64,000 nucleotides of DNA, from contig NC_079487.1 in NCBI RefSeq assembly GCF_020520425.1, positions 104,690,141 through 104,754,140 on the forward strand, in the 5' to 3' direction. Below, in pieces: positions 48,191 to 57,576 of this stretch (the first letter of the stretch is position 1; each line of letters begins with the position of its first letter). The stretch is from Spinacia oleracea (Eukaryota > Streptophyta > Magnoliopsida > Caryophyllales > Amaranthaceae). The notes beneath the pieces are model-generated. The model was given only the letters and a program-made list of their open reading frames with translations. It had not been told where the DNA came from and did no database searches. The position numbers were made by a program, and so were the translations under genes.

Positions 48191-48620
48191 AGTTCGAATT
48201 TTAAATAATTGCACATTTGATGTTTTAACCCCATATATGGTTTTTTCTTGGGGGTTTTCTGTATTGAACTTGTGTTCGACAAAATGCCTCTGTGGATTAC
48301 TAGAATTTTAAGTTGTAATGTTTGCTTATGTTATGTAGATTTGCGCAGTTCTTGTTCAAATACCGCAATTGTGTATATTATATGATTGTATGAGTATGTT
48401 TACTTCATGGTTAAAGTCAAAGGTATATAAAATGCATGAATGGATGAACGAATTAATGAAAATATTTTGAAGTTAGTGCATGTTATAAGGATTTAGAGTT
48501 GAAATTTAGCTCTAGATGATGGACTTTGGAGATCATGAGTAGCACCGTAGCATTCCTTGATGGCATTACTTGATGGCTCCAAATAACATGAAAAATATGT
48601 GCATTGCACGGAGTCAAAAC

Positions 48621-48755
48621 TTATTTGCTCTGTTTCAAAATGAGCAAATATTAATGTTTGGATTTTAAATATTTGCTCATATATTGTATCTAAATGAGTT
48701 AAAATTATAGTTTCGGATTTTAAACATTTGCTCATTTATTAACAATGAGCAAATA
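48621..48755. repeat. Hairpin minisatellite block B
   Basis: Three further TTTGCTC...GAGCAAA units of the same family, 430 bp beyond block A. Confidence 0.8.
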
Positions 48756-49003
48756 AATAATTAATCATTTGATTCCGTTTTGCTCATTTCTGAATCAACT
48801 ACTATGATTACTTATTTGATTCATTGTATTGACTGTTTTGATATTTCTTTTAACAATGTACATGTAAATAGTTGGCAACACTTCAAAACTAAAGTTACCT
48901 AAAGTTGAAAATGTGGATACTAAACACACTGCTTCAAAAGCTGCTCAACGGAGGTACTAATTTTTATTTTAATATATATTTATTTCATATATTCTTATTT
49001 ATT

Positions 49004-49700
49004 TTAACTTCCTACATTTTCTTTGAATAACCTAAAATATTTTGTTGGTCTAATATTCATTCTTGTATTATTATTCACAAAATTCTTGTGAATAACTGTC
49101 ATTTTCCTTGAACTTCTCAAATATGGTATCGATGTAGGGGAGGCTAGACAATGGTTATGAGGCTCTAGAAATTTGGTAACTTTGTATCCCCCATATTCAA
49201 TATTAAAATTCCAAATGATTCTTGCCTTACAACCAACTCGCTTTGAGTTTCTTTTACGGTGTCGCTCCCCTTTTTCATCATATTTACTTTCGGATTCTAA
49301 GAAACCTTCTCTACTGCAAAGACAATACTTTTGACAAATGATACCTTTGCTATTCTTGTATATCGAAGATGAACGAACGTCAAAACCACATATTTGAGCA
49401 TAGTCCTTATAAAATTGGATAGCCGTCTCTAAACTTTTGAATACAATTCCTTCATGTGGCTTCTTATCTTCAGCACAATAAGGAATCCATTCCCTTGTTC
49501 CATCTTGAGTCAAATATGATTCGGCTCTAGGACTTCGGATATATTGGATTGGTGTAGGTTGTTCTATAGGCACCGTAGATACTGTTGTAGGCTCTGTAGG
49601 TATTTTTGTAGGCTCCGTAGGTACTATTGTAGGCCCGTAGATATTGTTGTAGGCTCTGTAGGCCCTGTTGTAGGAACTGAAGTAGCACCTTTACAAACCA
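49004..49700 (-). pseudogene. FAR1/FHY3-type DNA-binding domain fragment, frameshifted and truncated
   Basis: The 189-codon minus-strand frame from 49573 reads GIVFKSLETAIQFYKDYA, CGFDVRSSS, CLCSREGF, RVGCKARI and LEPHNHCLA: the Cys2-His-type zinc domain at the start of FAR1-related proteins, a family descended from Mutator transposases. Upstream (49555-49690) a Pro-Thr-Glu repeat (TEPTT) continues the protein, but a one-base loss near 49635 breaks the frame. The protein stops after the first domain (about 49004); the transposase-like core and SWIM finger are absent. A possible first exon (ATGACAGAAACCAG then GT, minus, 52496-52483) is speculative. Confidence 0.75.
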
Positions 49701-50154
49701 ACAATAATCAGATATGTCGGCAAAAAGATAAAGATCAGATTTATAGTTTGCTCATCTACACAGAAATTTCACGGTCACTATAGTGCCTGATGTTAAGCCA
49801 TTATCACGAGTTTAGTAGTTCATACAGCAGAAAATAATGTGACAAGAATCAGAAAATAATCGTGATTTAATTCTTTTTCCAAGCATTGGGTATGTTAGTT
49901 ACAAGTTACAAGCCCTAAATGATCTTAGTTACAAGCAGGAACTTATCCAACACTTGTGTTGAGAGCACGACTCACTAATTCTCCTTTTATAACTTTCCTT
50001 ACCCACCACAACAATCTGCTCAGCATCTCCTTGCAGTAGGCTATAATAGTTTGTTCGGTAATTCAGTTCCTATCAGAATTGCTTACTTATTGAGCACTTA
50101 TTAGTAAGGCATAATTCACTGGAAATTTACAACCTCCCTCAGAAGCCAATTATG

Positions 50155-50212
50155 AAAATGATGGAGTTAATTCCCTCAAAAAAAAAAAAAAAAAAAAAAT
50201 GATGGAGTTAAG
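50155..50212 (+). mobile_element. Tiny poly-A retro-insertion with target duplication of at least 12 bp
   Basis: TGATGGAGTTAA at 50159-50170 and 50201-50212 flanks TTCCCTC plus about 23 A, the same body as the insertion at 37241. Confidence 0.85.
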
Positions 50213-50229
50213 TAAAAATTACATGAATA

Positions 50230-50716
50230 TGCTCATTGTTTCTAAATGAGAAAATATTCTAGATTCGATTCTAAATATTTGCTCATTGTTTATAAATGAG
50301 CAAATATTAAAGTTTTGATTGTAAATATTTGCTCATTGTTTCTAAATGAGCAAATATTATAGATTCGATTCTAAATATTTGCTCATTGTTTATAAATGAG
50401 CAAATATTAAAGTTTCGATTCTAAATATTTTCTCATTGTTCCTAAATGAAAAAATATTAAAGTTTCGGATTTTAAATATTTGCTCATTGTTTATAAATGA
50501 GCAAATATTAAAGTTCGATTTTAAACTTTTGCTCATTATTTCTAAATGAGCAAATATTATAGATTCGATACTAAATATTTGCTCATTTTTTTAAATGAGC
50601 AAATGTTAAAGATTCAATTCTAAATAATTGCTCATTGTTTCTAAATGAGCAAATATTATATTTTTGGATTTTAAAGTTTTGCTTATTCATTCTTTGTAAA
50701 TGAGCAAATATTAAAG
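50230..50716. repeat. Hairpin minisatellite block C
   Basis: Ten units of about 50 bp, each ATTTGCTCATTGTTTCTAAA then TGAGCAAAT, separated by ATTAAAGTTCGATTCTAA-type spacers. Every unit can form a 10-13 bp stem. Confidence 0.92.
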
Positions 50717-50759
50717 TTCGATTTAGAAACAAACATTGGATACGTCTACAAATTACGGT

Positions 50760-51130
50760 TAGGGAACCTCCCGTTTCTCAAGATGTACAAAATTGGATAC
50801 AACTATATCGAAAACTAAGGTGATGAAAATGGTTTTGATTTTGTAACTTCATTAGCAAATAGAACACAACTTAAGTTCCTTGCCTTCGATGGAAATATTT
50901 TACAAGGGGTCATCCCTGAATCTATAGGAAATTTGTCGAAAGTTCTTTCGAAGCTATTTATGGGAGGAAATCATATTCATGGTAGTACACCAAGTTCAAT
51001 AAGTCAACTTACTGGTTTGTCCTTTCTAAACATAAGCTACAATGAGATTACCGGAACAATACCTACCCAAATTAGCCACTTACATGACTTGCGAGTCTTG
51101 GATTTGGCTCATAATCGAATTTCCCTACTG
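50760..51130 (+). pseudogene. LRR receptor-like kinase ectodomain fragment
   Basis: Plus-strand reading gives about 120 residues of leucine-rich repeats: LPFLKMYKIGYNYI, then after a stop FDFVTSLANRTQLKFLAFDG, GVIPESIGNLSK, LSKLFMGGNHIHG, LTGLSFLNISYNEITGTIP and LHDLRVLDLAHNRI. The order matches class XII (Xa21/EFR-like) receptor kinases. Signal peptide, remaining repeats, transmembrane segment and kinase are missing. It lies between hairpin block C and another hairpin half-unit (51133-51148), so it is a captured or relocated piece. Confidence 0.8.
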
Positions 51131-51189
51131 GGTTTCTAAATGAGCAAAGCTTATGTATCCCTACTGTTGTATACGTCTATAAATTCCAA

Positions 51190-51650
51190 CAAATCTCTCT
51201 ATATAGAGTTAGAGAAAGAAGCACCACAACGACAACTGTGTTCTCTTTTTATGTACTTTTCTCGTAATTCTGTTAGGCTTAAAGCTAAGATTATATTTTA
51301 GATTAAAACTCGACAACAACTGTTGCTCATTTGCACATATTTGATTTGGTGTTTTAGAACTTGTAGGCATCAGAAACATAACAACAATTTCACTGTCACT
51401 GGAGTACTTGACATTATCACGAGTTTTATTTTCTTCTATATGAACTGATTCGTGATAATGTCAGGCACTCCTATCTTACACCTACCACGGGAACAAACTA
51501 GTATAAGTACTTTATCAGCACCTCCCTCACGCACAAACAATAACTACTCGATAACATATCATAGTCTTCTGATATTTCTTCATTCCCATGCAGATTTATG
51601 ATGTTTGCTCATTAATTAAATTGCTCATTTACGCAAAAACTTGGTAAATT
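51190..51650. other. Unassigned sequence inside the inverted-repeat region
   Basis: Contains CACTGGAGTACTTGACATTATCACGAG (interrupted form) and its inverted relative near 51450, also echoed at 49770-49810. No gene. Confidence 0.4.
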
Positions 51651-51653
51651 ATA

Positions 51654-51912
51654 CTTCCTCTGTTTTTTAATAGTCGCAACGTTTGGATTTTTTACACTAT
51701 TCACGTATTCTTCTTTGACTATTGTTGGTGATTTATATGTAAGATAAAACATAGTCATGTTGGGTCTTGTTAGATTCGTCTCAATGTGTATTTTTAGACG
51801 ATCAACTTTTTATAATTTTTGTTTCAAAGGAATTATAGATATTAATTACCAAAGTTGTGCATTTGCATGCGTGAAAGTGACCAATGTTGCGAATAAAAAC
51901 AAATGGAGGAAG
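51654..51912. mobile_element. Stowaway-like MITE inside the large element
   Basis: CTTCCTCTGTTTTTTAATAG against AAAAACAAATGGAGGAAG; TA on each side; 259 bp. Confidence 0.75.
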
Positions 51913-51994
51913 TATTATTTATAAAACAACATGAGCAAATTTCAAATATCAATAATTTTTCAGTATATATTGCTAAGAATACGCTCCCTTTTTA

Positions 51995-52350
51995 TTGTTT
52001 AAACCCATACTTCAAAAAACCATCAACAGGGGCTTAAACACCCACAAAACTCAACATGAGCAAATCAAAATTTATGCAATTTTCATTCAAAATTTACGCA
52101 ACTTTCATTTTAAATTAATAATCAATTCAATTACACTATCAATTTGTATTTGTTTCATTAATTTCAATATTATCGCACAACAACAGGGGCTTAAACCCGG
52201 CCCCCACAAAATTCCACACGAGCAACCAAATGCACAATCAATTTTTTTTGCAATTTTCATTCAAAATTTACGCAATTTTTATTCAAAAATATCAATCAAT
52301 TCAATTTCACTACCAATTTGTAATTGGTTCAATAATTTCGAAAGCCTAAT
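51995..52350. repeat. Two-copy direct repeat
   Basis: AACAGGGGCTTAAAC occurs at about 52025 and 52183, each followed by CAAAATT.ACGCAA-type blocks and AATCAATTCAATT; about 160-bp period. Confidence 0.65.
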
Positions 52351-52696
52351 TTGAAAATTAAAGGTAATTGATTTCAACAAAAAGAATTAAATACCTTCCG
52401 ACATTGAGGAATAGCTTATGAGTACTTTAGCGAGAACCAGTATCAAAATAGCTTAGGAAGAAGGAACAGAAAATGTTGTTACCTGGTTTCTGTCATGGAA
52501 GAACTCTTAGAAAGAAAGAAGAGAGTGTAGGGGTTTTGGTGGGATTATTGTCGCGTCTGTTTTACTTGATTTTGGTCATCCATCATTTTTTGCACGCGCG
52601 GATCGTAGCCTTCAGATTTTGTTCGATTGAACGGCTAGGATGATTCATGTTTATAAACTTCTCATTGAAAGGGGACCTATATATATATATTAGATT

Positions 52697-52912
52697 ATTA
52701 AACAAAAAATATTTCATGTTTATAAACTATTGTTTACGAGTAATCAATAATACTCCGTAAACAAATTTAATAACATGCGTACGTTGCTCGGGTTATATAT
52801 ATAGCACTAACTATTAGAACCTAACCAACGCACGAATGTTATTAAATTTGTTTGTGGAGTATTATTTTCTCGTAAACAATAATTTATAAATATGAAATAT
52901 TTTTTATGTAAT
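52697..52912. repeat. Foldback palindrome
   Basis: 52697-52790 and 52826-52912 are inverted copies (AAAATATTTCATGTTTATAA / TTATAAATATGAAATATTTT and ACTCCGTAAACAAATTTAAT / ATTAAATTTGTTTGTGGAGT) with about 35 bp of spacer. Confidence 0.85.
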
Positions 52913-52934
52913 AAATTTATTTGTATTTTTATGT

Positions 52935-53334
52935 GCGATTGTGAAAACATGAGATACAAATTAAAAATAACAAAGTACTAAAACTTTGAATTTGTGTAAA
53001 ACATCACTAGTCGATATTAGTCAATTAAGAATGGTGTTACACTACTTACGTATAGTACAAATTTAGATTTTGTCATTCTCATATTATTTTCATTTTTTTC
53101 GGAAAAAATTGAAAAGAACTTATATTTAAGAAAATAAAGTAAGTGAAGAAACACAAGATTCGTGTTGTATGTTAAAGTTTATATAATTTTATCATTGTTA
53201 TATTTACCATATGTTTTTTATTCTCTGTGATATACCATATAAAATATGTGTAGATGATACGTAGTATGATCTAAATTACCGCAAGATATAAAATTTGTTG
53301 TTCTTAGTTATAAGTATCATGTGTCTATCCTAAT
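52935..53334 (-). repeat. Right arm of the 7.4-kb inverted-repeat structure
   Basis: Reverse-complement partner of 45963-46357, ending TCTATCCTAAT. Confidence 0.8.
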
Positions 53335-53346
53335 AATCGGGTGATG

Positions 53347-54064
53347 CTAAATGCAGAAATTAATTGCTTAACACAAAACGGAATTGACCAAAATACCCAA
53401 AAAGTTTTTTTTTTTTTTAAAAAAAAAAAAACTATCAAGCAACGGAGCTACTGCAAAACCAGAACGTCATCTTTAACAAGAAATATAAGGATATTCATTG
53501 GCATGTTCTGTGCTTAGCTTAAGAGAGCTAAGAATTAAAAAAATTAGGCGATGTTGTTGAAAGTCAAAGGTCAAAGGCCAAAACATGATTTTGTTTCGGT
53601 TTCTAATGGCGCTTAGTTCATTAATTGGGTAACTAATATTCATAAAGTTTTAAATAACTTCAAATTATCGCTTCTTGATGATGATAACAGTTTAATATTT
53701 GTAGAAAAAATTATATTCCAATCTTAGGCCATTTAAATGTACACGAAGTTTGCAGGAAAATTTAAAAACTAAAATTTTGAATATGAAATTATTTTCTAAA
53801 GTACTAAAATATGACAAGGAGGTTGAAGGTTTGGCTGCCATGAAAATGGTTTGTTTCAAGTATTAGGGAAGTTAAATATGGTTGACTGTGGAAAGAATTA
53901 AGTATGGTGTTTTTTACTTTCAGCGTTTCCGGTAGAAAGAATTGATGAGTACTCCGTAATTATGGTTGACAATGAATTTGATGATGTATTTTTTTTCTTA
54001 TTAACATAAAAGGGTAGTTATGACTTTTTAAATTTTGCACAAATAAATTAATTTCTGCATTTAG
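53347..54064. mobile_element. Non-autonomous TIR element, about 720 bp
   Basis: CTAAATGCAGAAATTAATT at 53347-53365 is exactly inverted at 54046-54064, with weaker matching beyond. Begins 13 bp after the large inverted-repeat region. No frame; target duplication not identified. Confidence 0.6.
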
Positions 54065-54135
54065 AAACTATGTAATTATTTTATCAGTTTTTCTAACGAG
54101 TGCCCATGGGCACACATTAAGAAAAAAATATTATA

Positions 54136-54389
54136 TTTCCTCCGTTCCGGAAATATCGCACCATGGTTGACTTTTACTCTTTTAACCATTACTTTGACTT
54201 TTAATATCTCATATTGTGTGCAAGTAAAAATTATAAAAAATTAATATTTAGAAAATATATATCAATACGAATCTAACATGACTTCACATGACTAAAATTT
54301 CATTATGTACGAATAACAAAAAATGGCCAAAGTCATAGTGTGAATAGTGTAAAAAAATAAATTGTGCGATATTTCCGGAACGGAGGAAG
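54136..54389. mobile_element. Stowaway-like MITE, 254 bp
   Basis: TTTCCTCCGTTCCGGAAATATCGCA pairs (in two parts) with TGTGCGATATTTCCGG AACGGAGGAAG; TA flanks; very well preserved stem. Confidence 0.88.
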
Positions 54390-55580
54390 TATACTAAATA
54401 TTTTATTTTGTGGAAATTTATCTCTTAATTAGGTAGGTGATAAATAGGGAGGTAGAACATATATTCCCTTATATTTCTCCCATAATCTATTTTCTTACTC
54501 CTTTTTTCTTTATTGCCAACAATATTTTAGACTCGCCCCAAATCCGAATTAGCATTAAGGGTGAACCAGGTCAGGGGCGAACTTATGATGACCTCATAGG
54601 GTCCATAGGGACCCCCATTATTTTTAGGAAAAAAGTAGATGTTTATTTAATTTAAATTTTTTAAAATCATATTTATGGTCCCTCTATTAAAAGCAATAAA
54701 GAATATGACAAAGAGACTCATAAAGTAGATTGTTGGAAAGTGGAAGAGTGGAAATCAATCCCACTTTTCAAAAGCCACGTGAAGTTTCAATTCCCAACAA
54801 GGTAATTAATTTTATTGAATAAAAATTAAAACAGAAAAATATAATTATCAAAACCTCAAATTTATCTCTCCAATTTTACAAAGCCAACGACTTTTCACCT
54901 CACCTCTCATAAATCTCAATCTCCTCCTGCTATACAATAGCATGCTTCCTGATTGTCACGCGCATGCAGGTGTCGCTGGTCCAGCTCTCCACCTCGCCGG
55001 CCTCCGTCGTCATTCCCGGAGCTTTGTGTTCATTTTATATTCTCAATTTTTCATGGTATTGTCCTATTAAATCTTATTTTTAATTTTTTCAATTAATAAA
55101 TGGCTCAATCTTAATTAGCTTTTGTGTTTCTTGTAAATTAAACTTTAGGCGATTAATCATAAAATTGATTAAATATTTATTGTGTCATTTATCTTGTTTG
55201 GTTGATTCGTGTTTTGATTGAGTATTTGATTAGTCGATAAAAATCTAGAATTTAATTTAATAGTTGATTCTTGTTTGACTATTTGTGTTATTGAGTATTT
55301 GATAAGTGTTTGGATTGTCTCGATTATCTTGATTAGGTTATAGAAATTTGGAATTTAATTTAATTTAGTGTAAGGGTTATTGAGTACTTGAGTGGTTGTA
55401 TCTTGTAATTTGTGTACGGAGTACTTGATTTTTTAGTAATTTGTTTATGTGTAAGATTCCTAGTTTATGGCTATTTTCCCCTTTGTGGTAATTTTATGGG
55501 TAAGATGTTTGTATTAATCTTATTTGCTAGAGTACTCAACTTTATAGAGCGCGACATATTTATCCAACTTTTTTTTTTGA
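54390..55580. other. Intergenic sequence with a possible leader-like block
   Basis: A GC-rich block at 54940-55020 (GTGTCGCTGGTCC, CACCTCGCCGGCCTCC) amid CT-rich then T-rich sequence resembles a first exon plus intron, but no protein family is recognisable. A GGGGCGAACTTATGATGACC / GGGACCCCC block (54575-54620) resembles plant transposon termini. Confidence 0.35.
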
Positions 55581-56526
55581 TAAGTTGCTGCATGTATTTT
55601 ATTATGAGGTGGAAGAATACATGCCAAAATTATGGCTTACATCCTGACAGGCTAAATCGTACTCCTATCAAAGATAAACCTAATGTTCACCAACTAAAAA
55701 TATAGCAAGGGAAGCAGGGATCGTATCCACAGGGAAACAGGTTCTACTATTAAATTATTAATCTAGACTACTGGTAACAAGAGTTTGGATTGGGTTGTGT
55801 ATTAAACTAAATCGAATAATCAAATCGGAAAATAACAATATTAAAGGAATCTAGGGCAGCAGTTCACCATAAATGCAGACCGGGATTGGACAACGAACAA
55901 TGACAATCAATTAACAATCATAACTAGGAAAACATGCATCTCTTGAATCTTATGAATTCCTTAGGATAGAACAACTAGCGGGCTCTCGCTACGTACTAGA
56001 AATAATTCCTATCTAATAGCCACAGACCAAAAACATCAGATTTATACCTCTCGGCGCATAATCCAAGGTTAATCAAACTCAAATCAAAATAGTCCGGCCG
56101 AACAGAATTGACGGCAATAATAATAAGCTATATAAATTATAATCAATCAATCAATAATCAAGCCCACATATAATCCCAATCATTCATTCATGGATCCCCT
56201 AAACCCTAGAAATTAAACTACTCACTCATGATAATAAATAACAAAGCAATTAGCATAATGGAAAACATGATTAAAGCAACAAAATAAATTAAGGTAGGAA
56301 ATAATACCGAATTGAAGAACAAATAAAATAATAAAGTTTGGATCTTTACTTGAAATTAAAAACTAAGTATTTGAATAATTGGAGAGAAAACTAGAAATAA
56401 ACTAAGTATTGAAAACTAGAATAAAAGATGTCACTAAAAATATAAGGGGCTAGTATTTATAGTTTTCCCAAAATAGAGCCCAAAATCGGAAATAAAATCT
56501 CGCGAAATACGCTGGAGGTTAGCGTG

Positions 56527-56655
56527 GCCCGATCGGGCGACGCTTCGCCCGATCGGGCTATGTGCTCGATAGTCGGCCCGATCGGGCGAAATTCCGCCCG
56601 ATCGGGCGGTTGCAAAATGCCCAGAACAGCGCCCAGAATGACCGCCCGATCGGGC
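56527..56655. repeat. Five copies of the palindrome GCCCGATCGGGC
   Basis: Perfect 12-bp self-complementary words at 56527-56538, 56547-56558, 56576-56587, 56596-56607 and 56644-56655, most extended to CGCCCGATCGGGCG. Very CpG-rich in an AT-rich setting. Confidence 0.97.
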
Positions 56656-57571
56656 GCGTGTTGAAACTGCACGATCCTCTATCTTCAAAACGTCATATCT
56701 CCTTCGTTATTCGTCGGAATTAGGCGAGTGGCCACTTGTTGGAAAGATATTGAAGTCTATAATCCAACCCAATTGGAATTACATCATTTGGAGTTGTAGA
56801 ACTTGAGTTATGCTTAAAATAGTGGACTATAGTCATTTTTGTACTTCCTTCGTTATTCGCTTTGTTTCAAAACTTTTCAAACTTAATGTTTGTGCTCTCG
56901 AAAGTACATATTCTCTTTTATTGATTCAAATGAGTAGGAAATTCACAAAAATATACTAATTCCTACAATGATGAACCTGAAACTACAAACACACTACAAG
57001 GAGCACATTAGTACTAAAAATCGCTCCGAAGAGCTCATTTGAGATCAAAAAGTACTAAGGGACGGGGGTAAAAACTCTACATAAAACACACATATCAAAC
57101 TCCCCCAAGCTAGGTCCTTGCTTGTCCCTAAGCAAGAAAATCATCGATGAATACAAGACCAACTTCACCCCCACCATATTTCAAAATGAAAAACATAATT
57201 CAAGCAAAATCTAACGAGCATGCATCAATGTCAACCAATCAAATCCACCCAACCACAAATCCTCCCTAACAATCGTCACGCAAAGCGAACCACAAGTGCA
57301 CAATGGAATTCAAGACTAGTGCTCACACACTCATCACTCATTTATGTGGCGGGTAAAAGATGTACCCGTTCGCTCTCCTCCCAACATATAAGTGAACAAT
57401 GCCCTCCCAAACTCACAACACTCGTGTGTCTAGAAAAACATACACTCAACCTAGTAGTCGACTTGAAATGTGTCATGTCATAACTTGCATTGATAAACAA
57501 CTATTTTCACATAAGTACGACTCTATGCACAAAGGTCGGAAGGTCTTCAAAGCTTGTAATGTTAGGCTTAG

Positions 57572-57576
57572 GTAAG
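57572..57576 (+). other. Presumed target-site duplication (left) of the gag-only retrotransposon
   Basis: GTAAG precedes the LTR. Its partner should follow the right LTR near 64734, outside the window. Confidence 0.4.

Larger units (their letters stand above)
45963..53334. mobile_element. About 7.4-kb region bounded by ~400-bp inverted repeats, carrying gene fragments
   Basis: The left arm (45963-46357) and the reverse complement of the right arm (52935-53334) align almost throughout, beginning ATTAGGATAGACACATGAT and including GGTAATTTAGATCATA and AACACCATTCTTAATTGA, at roughly three-quarters identity by eye. Inside are CT-rich leader-like sequence, three hairpin minisatellite blocks, a FAR1-type fragment (-), an LRR fragment (+), a MITE and a foldback. 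No full transposase was seen. Best read as a large Pack-MULE-like or nested TIR element; no clear target duplication, since a MITE sits on the left edge. Confidence 0.6.
55585..57576 (-). mobile_element. Degenerate gypsy-type LTR-retrotransposon non-coding region (minus orientation)
   Basis: No protein domains. On the minus strand, GGGACAAGCAAGGACCTAGC then TTGGGGGAGTTTGATATG (57085-57135) resembles the tract before the 3' end of many plant gypsy elements, and GGGATCGTATCCACAGGGAA (plus, about 55707) is a motif I associate with their untranslated parts. Assignment rests on remembered motifs only. Confidence 0.4.

Noticed and set aside
47888..50716. Regularly spaced repeats that resemble a CRISPR array
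   Set aside because: Units are diverged, spacers are themselves similar to each other, and the setting is a plant nuclear transposon.
54950..55075. Possible first coding exon in a GC-rich block
   Set aside because: Readable in two frames but neither gives a recognisable protein and no downstream exon was found.
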